Source: Gammaproteobacteria bacterium
GTDB taxonomy: Bacteria; Pseudomonadota; Gammaproteobacteria; Ga0077536
Direction: 5' to 3'
Assembly: GCA_024235015.1 (NCBI GenBank)
Contig: JACKNG010000008.1
Span: 1-64,000 of the forward strand
Length of the DNA: 64,000 nucleotides
A program made the position numbers and the translations under genes. Below the pieces are notes generated by a model, which made no database searches, was not told the origin of the DNA, and worked only from the letters and a program-made list of their open reading frames with translations. The number at the start of each line of letters is the position of its first letter. Within the stretch, counting starts at the first letter, position 1. Positions 42,547 through 50,833 of the stretch are shown here, in pieces.

Positions 42547-43248
42547 TCACCTCGTCGCAGTATGGTTTTCCGCTGTCCCGCGCATGGCCGCGACGACCGC
42601 CGTCACGGCGGCACGCTCGACGCGCCGGTTTCGCGCGCCACCGTCGCACAGCGCGCCACGAAAGCCCAGGTAGTCGGCGCCCAGCGGTCGCAGCGCGGCA
42701 ACGTCGGCCAGGCGCAGGCGTCCGGCCAGGCCGCACAGGAGTCCGGCGCGACGCGCCTCGGCGACGAAGCCGGCCAGGACTTCGTGGGGGTGCAAAGCGG
42801 TCAGCCCCGGGCCACGCTTGTCCGCCGTATCGAGCATGATGCCGGCGATGCCGCTGGCGGCCAGCGCGGCGACATCGCGCGCGGTCGGCGGCACTTCGGC
42901 GCGGCAGACCACGATCAGGGCATGGCTGGCGGCCGCCCGGGCCAGCAGGTCCAGGGTGTCGGGCTCGACGTCGCGGGCGTCAAGGCCGGCTTTCACGTAG
43001 TCGACCCCCGCCGCGGCGCAGGCCGCGACCCGCGCGGGGATGAGTTCGGGCGTGGACCAGGTGTCGCCGATGGTGGCGCTGACCGGGCAGCGACCGCCGA
43101 CCCGCCGCACGATGTCGGCGATGATCGCAGGCGACGCCGCGCCCAAGGCACCGGCCGCCGGATCCTTGACGTCGACCCAGTCCACGCCGCATTCGACCAC
43201 CAGTTCGGCCTCGAACACGTCGGTGACGCTGGCCAGTACCGCGTTCAT
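42547..43248 (-). CDS. MfnB-like (DUF556) protein, (5-formylfuran-3-yl)methyl phosphate synthase family
   Basis: A 233-residue TIM-barrel protein. LASVTDVFEAELVVECGVDWVDVKDP, the Schiff-base region DYVKAGLDA, IMLDTADKRGPGL and LAGRLRLADVAALRPLGADYLGFRGALC are typical of DUF556. In methanogens MfnB makes the furan precursor of methanofuran from glyceraldehyde 3-phosphate. Bacterial homologues occur in H4MPT/methylofuran C1-oxidation gene sets. It is preceded by GGGAGGGG as ribosome binding site and lies between the DUF447 and pterin dehydratase genes. Confidence 0.88.
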   Translation of the reverse strand: MNAVLASVTDVFEAELVVECGVDWVDVKDPAAGALGAASPAIIADIVRRVGGRCPVSATIGDTWSTPELIPARVAACAAAGVDYVKAGLDARDVEPDTLDLLARAAASHALIVVCRAEVPPTARDVAALAASGIAGIMLDTADKRGPGLTALHPHEVLAGFVAEARRAGLLCGLAGRLRLADVAALRPLGADYLGFRGALCDGGARNRRVERAAVTAVVAAMRGTAENHTATR

Positions 43249-43263
43249 ATGCCCCCTCCCCAT

Positions 43264-43875
43264 TCAGTCCGCCACGGCCAGGCCTTCGCTCGTGGCCAGC
43301 GCCGCGCAATCGAGCGCGTGGCGCGGATGCGCGGCGATGGCGTCGAGCAGCCAGCGCCAGGCCGTCCACTCCGCATCGCCGGCGGTCTTGGCGACGGCAA
43401 TATGCAGATAGTTCATGTCCCGGGCAAGCTTGGCCGGGTCGATGAAATCCAGCCGCGAGACCAGGATGGCAGCTTCGATCACCGCCGCCTGGGCCCGGTT
43501 GAAGCCGGCGAAAGCGCCATGCGTCGCCTCGTGCACGACGCGCAGGGTGAAGCGCGGCCGCGCGGCATCGTCGCTGACCGCCTCGATCGCCAGCTCGAGA
43601 TGCGCCAGGCAGTCGCGCAGCCGGCAGGCATCGATGGTCTGTGCGGGCACCAGCGGCCATTCACGGTGCCCGGTCAGGCAGCCGGCGACGACGCGTACGT
43701 CATCGGTGAGGTTCATCGTCGCGCAGCCATGGCGGCGCAGATTGGCGAGAGTCTGCGAGGGCACGAAGGGTGCGATCTCGACCATCACGCCACGCCGGCG
43801 AAAACCCATCGGGGTGACGTGCGCCCCGCCCGATGCGTCCCGGGTGACGATCACGCCTTCGAAGATCAACGCCAC
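43264..43875 (-). CDS. DUF447 family protein
   Basis: A 203-residue protein. MALIFEGVIVTRDASGGAHVTPMGFRR opens a split-barrel flavin-reductase-like fold; NLTDDVRVVAGCLTGHREW follows, with a helical C-terminal domain. DUF447 occurs in archaea and in bacterial H4MPT-linked C1 gene clusters next to DUF556, as here. Exact reaction unknown. GTG 43875 is the start. It heads the minus-strand operon and is divergent from pqqA. Confidence 0.85.
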   Translation of the reverse strand: MALIFEGVIVTRDASGGAHVTPMGFRRRGVMVEIAPFVPSQTLANLRRHGCATMNLTDDVRVVAGCLTGHREWPLVPAQTIDACRLRDCLAHLELAIEAVSDDAARPRFTLRVVHEATHGAFAGFNRAQAAVIEAAILVSRLDFIDPAKLARDMNYLHIAVAKTAGDAEWTAWRWLLDAIAAHPRHALDCAALATSEGLAVAD

Positions 43876-44140
43876 GCCTGCCGCGCACCGTCATGGCTGC
43901 TATGAACCAGCAGGCTGGTTGCGGCGCGACCATGTGCGCACCGGGAGAGCCGCGATAAAGCTCCGAAAATACCTTTCAAATGCATTTTATTTAACTGAAA
44001 TATATTATTTTTATATCTTCACATCTTACTCGAACCCGAACTGGCATGCGCGCTGCAGGAGACTACCCGAGGTCCCATCGCGGGACCGGTGGGCGGCTGG
44101 TGAGTCAGCGCCCGGTGGCATCAACAGAGGGAGAACGATC
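43876..44140 (+). promoter_or_regulatory. Intergenic control region of pqqA with AT-rich core and hairpins
   Basis: The 265 bases between the divergent DUF447 and pqqA genes. Bases about 43970-44030 are strikingly AT-rich in a GC-rich chromosome and contain TATATT (44001-44006) and TTATAT (44011-44016), plausible -10 boxes without a clear -35. Closer to pqqA are two hairpins: GGTCCC/GGGACC (44071-44076 with 44082-44087) and GGGCG/CGCCC (44091-44095 with 44109-44113). A good Shine-Dalgarno, GAGGGAGA, precedes the pqqA ATG. Confidence 0.6.
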
Positions 44141-44215
44141 ATGCAGTGGCAGACCCCGTCATACGACGACATCCGGTTCGGCTTCGAAGTGACGATGTAC
44201 ATCAACAACCGTTAA
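44141..44215 (+). CDS. pqqA: PQQ precursor peptide PqqA
   Basis: A 24-residue peptide, too short for most gene finders. It starts MQWQTPSYDDIRFGFEVTM and continues YINNR. The E16-x-x-x-Y20 pair in EVTMY is the pair cross-linked by PqqE and excised to become PQQ. Position and numbering match other PqqA peptides. Flanked by a structured leader and a strong hairpin, it is first in pqqA-C-D-E. Confidence 0.97.
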   Translation: MQWQTPSYDDIRFGFEVTMYINNR

Positions 44216-44224
44216 TGTACTCGG

Positions 44225-44250
44225 CACGGGGTCGCGACCGCGACCCCGTG
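44225..44250 (+). terminator. Stem-loop between pqqA and pqqC (attenuator or mRNA-stabilising hairpin)
   Basis: CACGGGGTCGC (44225-44235) pairs perfectly with GCGACCCCGTG (44240-44250), loop GACC. There is no T tract. It starts 9 bases after the pqqA stop. In other pqq operons pqqA mRNA is in excess over downstream genes, and a hairpin at this place would allow that by partial termination or by protecting the short transcript. Confidence 0.7.
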
Positions 44251-44314
44251 TACCCCGCGCCGGCCAGGATTGCCGCCGCGTACCATCGTTCACCCCCGCC
44301 CTGGTGCACCGTCC

Positions 44315-45088
44315 ATGGTCCAGCTCGCCGTACGCATGCCGCCGAAATCGACCGCGGCCCCCTGGACGCGCGACGAATTCGAACAACGACTGCGCGCCAA
44401 GGAGCGCTTCTACCACATCCATCACCCGTTCCACGTCCGCATGAACAGCGGCCAGCTCGAGCGCGAGGCCGTGCGCGGTTGGGTGGCGAATCGCTTCTAT
44501 TACCAGATCAGCATTCCGGTCAAGGACGCCGCGGTGATGGCCAACTGCCGCGACCGCGACGCGCGCCGCCTGTGGGTCCAGCGCATCATCGACCACGACG
44601 GCAGCAGCGGCAACGAAGGTGGGATCGAGGCCTGGCTGCAACTCGGCGAGGCGGTGGGCCTGACCCGTGAAGCGCTCTACGACGAACGCCACGTCCTGCC
44701 CGGGGTGCGCTTCGCCGTCGACGCCTACGTCAACTTCGCCCGCGCCGCCAGCTTCGAGGAAGCAGCCTGCTCGTCGCTCACCGAGCTGTTCGCACCGACC
44801 ATCCACCAGAAGCGCCTCGACAACTGGCCCGACGCCTACCCTTGGATCGAGGCCCAGGGGTACAACTACTTCCGCAAGCGCCTGAGCGAAGCCCGTCGCG
44901 ACGTCCAGCACGGACTCGCCGTGACCCTCGACCACTTCACCGCCCGCCACGAACAGGACTACGCGCTGAACATCCTGCAGTTCAAGCTCGACATCCTGTG
45001 GACCATGCTCGACGCGATGTGGATGGCCTACATCGCCGACCTGCCGCCCTTCCACAGCTGCCCGCCGGCGGCCGGCTACGGCGCATGA
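44315..45088 (+). CDS. pqqC: Pyrroloquinoline-quinone synthase PqqC
   Basis: A 257-residue cofactor-free oxidase that closes the ring and performs the final eight-electron oxidation to PQQ. RDEFEQRLRAKERFYHIHHPFHVRMNSG, WVANRFYYQISIPVKDAAVMANC, RIIDHDG, and HQKRLDNWPDAYPWIEAQGYNYFRKRL are hallmark PqqC segments. The start is uncertain: ATG 44315 is annotated, ATG 44336 would give 250 residues, nearer the family length. The stop overlaps pqqD by 4 bases. Confidence 0.95.
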   Translation: MVQLAVRMPPKSTAAPWTRDEFEQRLRAKERFYHIHHPFHVRMNSGQLEREAVRGWVANRFYYQISIPVKDAAVMANCRDRDARRLWVQRIIDHDGSSGNEGGIEAWLQLGEAVGLTREALYDERHVLPGVRFAVDAYVNFARAASFEEAACSSLTELFAPTIHQKRLDNWPDAYPWIEAQGYNYFRKRLSEARRDVQHGLAVTLDHFTARHEQDYALNILQFKLDILWTMLDAMWMAYIADLPPFHSCPPAAGYGA

Positions 45089-45357
45089 GCGCCATCACCC
45101 GCGAGAGCGTGCCGGCGCTGGTGCCGATGTTCCGGTTCCAGTGGGAGGCGGCCCAGGAGTGCCACGTGCTGCTCTATCCGGAGGGCATGGTCCGCCTGAG
45201 CAGCAGCGCCGGTGAAATCCTCAAGCGCGTCGACGGCGACCGTAGCGTCGCCGATATCGTCGCCGATCTGAAGGCCGCCTTCCCCGGCGCCGATCTCGAG
45301 CAGGACGTGCTCAACTTTCTCGATCAGGCCCGCGCCAATGGCTGGATCCGCGCCTGA
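45085..45357 (+). CDS. pqqD: PqqA-binding protein PqqD
   Basis: A 90-residue RiPP recognition element. It binds PqqA and presents it to PqqE. PMFRFQWEAAQECHVLLYPEGMVRLSSSAGEIL and VADIVADLKAAFPG are typical; the C-terminus LDQARANGWI forms the last helix. It overlaps pqqC by 4 and pqqE by 20 bases, implying tight coupling. Confidence 0.96.
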   Translation: MSAITRESVPALVPMFRFQWEAAQECHVLLYPEGMVRLSSSAGEILKRVDGDRSVADIVADLKAAFPGADLEQDVLNFLDQARANGWIRA

Positions 45358-46471
45358 GCTGTCGGGGCGGCCGCTGTGGCTGCTCGCCGAACTCACCTAT
45401 CGCTGCCCGCTGCAGTGCCCCTACTGTTCGAACCCCCTCGACATCGCGCGCTACGATCGCGAGCTCGATACCGACGACTGGTTGCGCGTGCTGCGCGAAG
45501 CCCGCGAACTCGGCGCCATGCAGCTCGGCTTCTCGGGCGGCGAGCCGCTGGTCCGACGTGATCTCGAGACGCTCATCGGCGAAGCCCGCCGACTCGGCTA
45601 CTACAGCAACCTGATCACCTCGGGCGTCGGCATGGACGGCGATCGGGTGGCTCGTTTCAAGGCCGCCGGCCTCGACCACATCCAGATCAGCTTCCAGGCC
45701 AGCGACGAGACCCTCAACGACTTCCTCGGCGGTACCCGCACCTTCCAGCACAAGCTCGACATGGCCCGCGCGGTCAAGGCCCAGGGCTACCCGATGGTGC
45801 TCAACGTCGTCATCCACCGGCGCAACATCGAGCACATCGAAGACATCATCCGTATGACCATCGAGCTCGAGGCCGACTACGTCGAACTCGCCAGCACGCA
45901 GTACTACGGCTGGTCGCGGGTCAACCTCGACGCCCTGCTGCCGACCCGCGCGCAGCTCGAACGCGCCGAGGCCATCGCCCACGACTACCAGGCACGATAC
46001 CGGGACCGCACGAAGATCATCTACGTCGTACCGGACTACTTCGAGGATCGGCCCAAGGCCTGCATGAACGGCTGGGGCTCGATCTTCCTCACCATCGCCC
46101 CCGACGGTTCGGCCCTGCCCTGCCACGCCGCGACCTCCCTGCCCGGGATCAGCTTCCCCAACGTGCGCGATCACTCGGTGCGCGAGATCTGGTACGAGTC
46201 GGAGGCCTTCAACCACTTCCGCGGCTTCGACTGGATGGCCGAGCCCTGCCGCAGCTGCCCGGAGAAGACACGCGATTTCGGCGGCTGCCGCTGCCAGGCC
46301 TACCTCCTGACCGGGGATGCGGCCAACGCCGACCCGGTGTGCGGCAAGTCGCCGCACCACGATCGCCTGGTCGCCGAAGTCGAGCGCATCGACGCACTGT
46401 CGGATGCCAATGCCGCGGCACGCCCGCTGGTCTTCCGCAACATGCCCAATTCGCGCAAGTTTCTCGCCTGA
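45338..46471 (+). CDS. pqqE: PqqA peptide cyclase PqqE
   Basis: A 377-residue radical SAM-SPASM enzyme that links Glu and Tyr of PqqA. The SAM cluster cysteines are 23, 27 and 30 (YRCPLQCPYC). GFSGGEPLVRRDL binds SAM. The SPASM region holds ACMNGWG, ALPCHAA, CRSCPEKTRDFGGCRCQAY and DPVCGKS, enough Cys for the two auxiliary clusters. Last gene of the operon; no pqqF protease or separate pqqG is present in the window. Confidence 0.97.
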   Translation: MAGSAPELSGRPLWLLAELTYRCPLQCPYCSNPLDIARYDRELDTDDWLRVLREARELGAMQLGFSGGEPLVRRDLETLIGEARRLGYYSNLITSGVGMDGDRVARFKAAGLDHIQISFQASDETLNDFLGGTRTFQHKLDMARAVKAQGYPMVLNVVIHRRNIEHIEDIIRMTIELEADYVELASTQYYGWSRVNLDALLPTRAQLERAEAIAHDYQARYRDRTKIIYVVPDYFEDRPKACMNGWGSIFLTIAPDGSALPCHAATSLPGISFPNVRDHSVREIWYESEAFNHFRGFDWMAEPCRSCPEKTRDFGGCRCQAYLLTGDAANADPVCGKSPHHDRLVAEVERIDALSDANAAARPLVFRNMPNSRKFLA

Positions 46472-46483
46472 ACGCCGGCTGCC

Positions 46484-46500
46484 GCGGCCACCCTGGCCGC
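46484..46500. terminator. GC-rich hairpin between convergent pqqE and folP
   Basis: GCGGCCA (46484-46490) pairs with TGGCCGC (46494-46500) around CCC, in the 37-base gap between the two stop codons. There is no T tract, so it may only stop exonucleases or be chance. Confidence 0.3.
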
Positions 46501-46508
46501 ACGCGCGG

Positions 46509-47336
46509 CTACTGGAACGGCCGGCAGGCCCAGGCCACGTCCGCCGCCTGGCGGTTCGGTTTGACGTCGTGGACGCGCACGATGCGCACGCCCGCGGCCA
46601 CGCCGAGCGCGGTCGTCGCGCAGGTCGCACCGACCAATTCGGTCGGCTCGGTCTCGGCGCAGATCGCGCCCATGAAGCGCTTGCGGCTGGTCCCCAGCAG
46701 CACCGCGTAACCGCTGGCGCAGAAACGCGGCAGCGCGGCCAGCAGGCGCAGGTTGTGCTCGCGCGTCTTGCCGAAGCCGATGCCCGGGTCGATGGCGATC
46801 GCAGTACGCGCGATCCCCGCCGCCTCGGCCGCGGCGGCCCGCGCGAGCAGGAACTCCAGGACTTCCGCGACGACGTCCTCGTAGCGCGGTGCCTGCTGCA
46901 TCGTGCGCGGCTCGCCCTGCATGTGCATGAGCACGAGGCCGGCGCCACGCGCGGCAACGCCTTCCAGCATGCCCGGCGCACTCGCGGCGGCGACGTCGTT
47001 GACGATACGGGCGCCGGCATCGAGCGCGGCGGCGGCGACGTCCGCATTGCGGGTGTCGATACTGAGAGCGACCGTGGCCGGCAAGCGCGCGCGCAGGGCC
47101 GCGATGATCGGCAGCACGCGGGCCAGCTGCACCGCCGCATCGACCGGCGCCGCGCCGGGCCGCGTCGACTCGCCGCCGATGTCGATGATGTCGGCACCCT
47201 CGGCGACCATCCGCTCGGCGTGCACGCGGGCAGCGTCGATCGCGGCGTAGCGACCGCCATCGGAGAAGCTGTCCGGGGTGACGTTCAACACCCCCATGAC
47301 GAGCGGACGATCGTCCTGGCGCAGGGTATCGAACAT
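46509..47336 (-). CDS. folP: Dihydropteroate synthase
   Basis: A 275-residue TIM-barrel enzyme joining p-aminobenzoate to dihydropterin diphosphate. MGVLNVTPDSFSDGG (residues about 14-28), DIIDIGGESTRPGA, SIDTRNADV, IVNDV and IDPGIGFGKT are all present. Given the methanofuran-type genes nearby, a role in H4MPT-like pterin synthesis cannot be excluded, but the motifs are those of ordinary FolP. folP is usually followed by glmM; here it is followed by a peptidase gene. Confidence 0.93.
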   Translation of the reverse strand: MFDTLRQDDRPLVMGVLNVTPDSFSDGGRYAAIDAARVHAERMVAEGADIIDIGGESTRPGAAPVDAAVQLARVLPIIAALRARLPATVALSIDTRNADVAAAALDAGARIVNDVAAASAPGMLEGVAARGAGLVLMHMQGEPRTMQQAPRYEDVVAEVLEFLLARAAAAEAAGIARTAIAIDPGIGFGKTREHNLRLLAALPRFCASGYAVLLGTSRKRFMGAICAETEPTELVGATCATTALGVAAGVRIVRVHDVKPNRQAADVAWACRPFQ

Positions 47337-47345
47337 GCCGCGGCG

Positions 47346-48296
47346 TCAGCCGAGCCGGTCGGCGATTTCGTCCGCCGCGCGCACCAGGGCGTCGATCATG
47401 GGGCGTTCGCTGGACAGGTGACCGGCACTGCGCAGCACCTCGAAGCGGGAGCCCGGCAGGGCACGGTGCGCGGCAAAAGCGGCCTCCGCCGTGCAGGTGA
47501 TGTCCCGCGCGCCGTGGACGATGATCGTCGGGACCCGCGGCACCCGGCCAATGTCCTCGAGCAGTTGGTTCTCCCGCATGAAATAGCGGTGGTGCGCGTA
47601 ATGCATCTCGATACGCGCCTTGGCGATGGCGAGATCCAGCGGGCCCGCGCCGCCCTCACCGACGCTGTCGATGGAGTACATGACCACCGCGCCCGACCAC
47701 GCCTCCCAGGCACGGGCGACGCGCTCGACGGTGCTCGGCTCGTCACTGAAGATGCCGTCGTAGAGCGCAGCATGGAAATCGGCTCCTGGCGGCAGTTGCA
47801 TGGCGTCGAGAAAGGCCTGCCACTGCATCGGCAACAGGCGGTTGGCGCCGGCGCTGAAGAACCAGTCGACGTCGCTGCGGCGGGCGAGGAAGGTGCCACG
47901 CAGGACCAGCCCGCTGACGCGTTCGGGGCAGGCCTCAGCATAGGCCAGCGCCAGCGCCGCACCCCACGAACCACCGAACAGCACCCAGCGATCCACGCCG
48001 TGACGCTCGCGCACCGTTTCGAGATCGGCGATCAAATCGTCCGTAGTGTTGTGGTCGACGCCGCCCAGCGGCCGCGAGCGGCCAGCGCCGCGCTGGTCGA
48101 CGAGGAACACGCGGTAGCGTTCGGGATCGAAGAACTGGCGATGATCGGCCTTGCAGCCGCCGCCCGGGCCACCGTGCAGGAACACGACCGGCAGGCCGTC
48201 GTGGCGCCCACACTGTTCGACGTAGACGGTATGGCCGTGGCCGACGTCGAGCAATTCGACATGGTCGGGGGCGATGGGCGGATAGAGTTCGCGCAT
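47346..48296 (-). CDS. pip: Proline iminopeptidase
   Basis: A 316-residue alpha/beta hydrolase of peptidase family S33. RELYPPIAPDHVELLDVGHGHTVY, VFLHGGPGGGCK (oxyanion hole), DQRGAGRSRPLG, and the nucleophile GGSWGAALALAYA are characteristic. Asp in HGARDI and His in AGHLSSE complete the triad. It removes N-terminal proline from peptides. ATG 48296 begins MRELYPP, as in the family; a GTG 24 bases upstream is an alternative. It lies 9 bases upstream of folP. Confidence 0.9.
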   Translation of the reverse strand: MRELYPPIAPDHVELLDVGHGHTVYVEQCGRHDGLPVVFLHGGPGGGCKADHRQFFDPERYRVFLVDQRGAGRSRPLGGVDHNTTDDLIADLETVRERHGVDRWVLFGGSWGAALALAYAEACPERVSGLVLRGTFLARRSDVDWFFSAGANRLLPMQWQAFLDAMQLPPGADFHAALYDGIFSDEPSTVERVARAWEAWSGAVVMYSIDSVGEGGAGPLDLAIAKARIEMHYAHHRYFMRENQLLEDIGRVPRVPTIIVHGARDITCTAEAAFAAHRALPGSRFEVLRSAGHLSSERPMIDALVRAADEIADRLG

Positions 48297-48349
48297 GGTC
48301 CTCTCGGGCCGGAGCGCCACCAGCGTATCGTGGGCGCCGGTCGGGCCGC

Positions 48350-49318
48350 TCAGAGCTCGCCCAGGATCTCGTCCTTGCGCCGAGCGAAGTCTTCGTCGCT
48401 GATGAGGCCCTTCTGGTGCAGTTCCTGCAGCTTGGACAGCCGCTCTTCCAAGCTCGCCGTGCCGCCCGCGGCCGCGCCACCATCCTGCAGGTCCTGCAGT
48501 TCCTTGCGCAAACGGGCCATCTCCTCGCGCATCTGGCGTCGTTCCAGGGTCAGCTTGGCGGCCTCGGCCTTGGCCTTCTGCTCTTCCTTGCGCACCGCCA
48601 TGGGCACCGCGGCCTCGCGGTAGGCGAGTGCGGCCTTGGCGACGTCGATCACGATCCAGTCCGGCCGTCCTTCGCCCAGCTCGACCCCGGCCGTCGTGAC
48701 CACACGCCCCGGCATCTTGCCGCGCTGGTGACGGCTGCCGGATTGGAAATTGACGTCACGGAAATCATCGGTGATGCCGAAGGAACCCTCGACGGTCTTC
48801 TTGGCCTTGTCGAGGCGCTTGCCGTATTCGCCGATGATGAGATTGAGCTTGCCGTCCTTGTAGAACACCCGACCGGTGGTCCACTCCCGTTCGCGCGCAA
48901 AGGACAGCATGACGTCGGCATAGCCACGCACGTTGAAGGTGACGTCCTCGTTGGGCGCGGCCCGACCGAGGGCGTCGGTGACGTAATGGGCGATCATCGC
49001 CGCCTGCTTGCGCGGGTAGACGGTGGTCGCCTCCTCGTCGCGGAACACGCCACCTTCGACCCACAGTTGCAGCGAGGCCAGCGCCTGCTCGACTTCGATG
49101 CGGTCGAGGGCGACGGGATGATCGTTGGGCGCGGCGTCGTCCTCGATCTTGACCAGGCGGACGTACTGCTCGTTCAAGTCCCAGATCGTGGCCGTCACTT
49201 CGTCCTTCTTGAAGAAATCGGGCAGGAGGTCGAGCGCGAATCCGGACAGCGGCACGGCGCAAGCCAGGATCGTTGCCGTAAACCGGGCGCCGAGCGAGCG
49301 GAAATAAGTTTTGCTCAT
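48350..49318 (-). CDS. Exported protein with coiled coil and C-terminal SHOCT domain
   Basis: A 322-residue protein. The N-terminal segment (residues 9-28, GARFTATILACAVPLSGFAL) looks like a signal peptide. Residues about 30-225 are a domain I do not recognise, with alternating strands (VTFNVRGYADVMLSFARE, GRVFYKDGKLNLIIGEYG). A charged coiled coil spans about 235-280, and the end is a SHOCT domain (LEERLSKLQELHQKGLISDE, then DFARRKDEIL). SHOCT modules are short oligomerisation helices. Downstream of the porin and read in the same direction, but separated from it by a terminator. Function unknown. Confidence 0.7.
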   Translation of the reverse strand: MSKTYFRSLGARFTATILACAVPLSGFALDLLPDFFKKDEVTATIWDLNEQYVRLVKIEDDAAPNDHPVALDRIEVEQALASLQLWVEGGVFRDEEATTVYPRKQAAMIAHYVTDALGRAAPNEDVTFNVRGYADVMLSFAREREWTTGRVFYKDGKLNLIIGEYGKRLDKAKKTVEGSFGITDDFRDVNFQSGSRHQRGKMPGRVVTTAGVELGEGRPDWIVIDVAKAALAYREAAVPMAVRKEEQKAKAEAAKLTLERRQMREEMARLRKELQDLQDGGAAAGGTASLEERLSKLQELHQKGLISDEDFARRKDEILGEL

Positions 49319-49445
49319 GAATACAACGCGTTGAAGTCATCGATGGATCGGGGGCCGGCATTATAGCCCCGCCCTCGCGCCCGCTGCACCAAGCCGGCGC
49401 AGTCGTCGATTGGACCACGACACCGGGTGATCGCTGCATTCGCGC

Positions 49446-49476
49446 AAAAAAAAAGGCGCATCCGAAGATGCGCCTT
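49446..49476 (-). terminator. Rho-independent terminator of the porin gene
   Basis: Read on the minus strand: AAGGCGCATC (49476-49467), loop TTCG, GATGCGCCTT (49462-49453), then a run of T down to 49446. A perfect 10-bp stem 34 bases after the porin stop codon. Confidence 0.95.
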
Positions 49477-49510
49477 GATTCTGCGAAAGGGTCTTAGTCC
49501 TGAGTCAGGC

Positions 49511-50833
49511 TTACCAGAAGAGGAAGCCGCCGACGCTGAAGGTGTCGGCCTCGGGCTTGGTGGCCAGTGCACCGCCGCTGTCGTACTCGCCGTGGTTGTA
49601 CTCGGCGATCAGGCGCAGCCAGCTGCTGACATCGTGGTAGACACCCACGGTCCACATGGCACGCTCGATGTGGCCATTGCCGGCATACAGCGAGGTGCTG
49701 GTCGCACCGATGCTCTCGAGGTTACCTTCGCCGTAGGACACGCCGACCTTGGTCTTACCAGAGAAGGTGTAGGTGCCCTGCAGGTAATAGCCGTCGCCGT
49801 CACGCTCGGTGACGTTGCCGCTGGCATCGAGGTAGACCGACGCGCCGTTGAACTGAGCGGTCAGCCCCATGCCCTGGTGATCGTGGTAGTAACCGACGAA
49901 CTCGAAGCCCATGTAACCGAGCTTGGCGCCGGCGCCCCAGGCCTGGGCGGTGATCGAACCGCAGGTCGCCGCGGTGCCGCCGATAGTGGTCGCCGCACCC
50001 TGGCAGGTGGAATCGATGTCCTGCCAGCTGCCGTCGACCCACAGCTTGGCGCTGCCGTTGCTGAAGCTGGTCGAGTAGCTCAGTTCGCCCTCGAAGCGCG
50101 GGGTGTCGGTCTCGTCGAGGAAACCGCCACCGGCGACGCCGCCGGCGTAGGACGTGACACCGGCGATGTTGGACGGGTCGTACAGGCCGACCGCCAGCTG
50201 GAAGCCGTTGACCACCGGCGTGGTGTACTGGAAGCGGGCGGCGAAATCCGGGTAAGTGTAGCCATGGCCGACGCGGCCGAAGGTCACCGAACCGAAGTGG
50301 TCGGCACCCGGCGCGAAGCCGACACCGAACAGGGTCATGTCGTTGAGGATGGCGTTGCGGCCGAACAGCGACAGGGTACGACCGAAGCTGACCTCGCCGA
50401 AGGCGCCGCTCAGGTTGGCGAGCACTTCACGAGTATCGATGGTGGCGCCGTTGATGCCCGGGACCGGGCCGACGTTGCCACTCTGGGCGCTGAACTGGGT
50501 CTTGTTGCCACCGGTCTGGATGGTCGGCGCGAAGCTGATGCGGGCGCTGCCGGTCATGCCATTCACGGTCGGCGACTTGACGTTGAAGCTGAAGAAGGCC
50601 GGCAGGAAGCCGGAGTGGACACGTGAGCTGTCCTTGTCGGCCGACTCGGTGACGTAGCCCGCGTCGTAATTACCCACGGTGTAGAAAGCGTTGACGTTGC
50701 CGTCGAAACTGACTTCCCAGCCGTCGTTACCGCCGACGACCACGACAGCACCCGCCGGGGCGGCCAGGCCTGCACCGAAAGCAGCAGCGCCGACTGCGGC
50801 AGCCAACTTGGTTTTCGAAAATTGATTCGCCAT
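49511..50833 (-). CDS. Gram-negative general porin
   Basis: A 440-residue outer-membrane beta-barrel. Signal peptide to about residue 29 (AAAFGAGLAAPAGA). The barrel has aromatic-bordered strands throughout (WEVSFDGNVNAFYTVG, GEVSFGRTLSLFG, KTKVGVSYGEG) and ends in FSVGGFLFW with the terminal aromatic needed for BamA assembly. The long loop near residues 100-150 could fold into the pore. ATG 50833 with GGAGG five bases upstream decides the start. Monocistronic with its own terminator, likely highly expressed. Confidence 0.92.
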   Translation of the reverse strand: MANQFSKTKLAAAVGAAAFGAGLAAPAGAVVVVGGNDGWEVSFDGNVNAFYTVGNYDAGYVTESADKDSSRVHSGFLPAFFSFNVKSPTVNGMTGSARISFAPTIQTGGNKTQFSAQSGNVGPVPGINGATIDTREVLANLSGAFGEVSFGRTLSLFGRNAILNDMTLFGVGFAPGADHFGSVTFGRVGHGYTYPDFAARFQYTTPVVNGFQLAVGLYDPSNIAGVTSYAGGVAGGGFLDETDTPRFEGELSYSTSFSNGSAKLWVDGSWQDIDSTCQGAATTIGGTAATCGSITAQAWGAGAKLGYMGFEFVGYYHDHQGMGLTAQFNGASVYLDASGNVTERDGDGYYLQGTYTFSGKTKVGVSYGEGNLESIGATSTSLYAGNGHIERAMWTVGVYHDVSSWLRLIAEYNHGEYDSGGALATKPEADTFSVGGFLFW

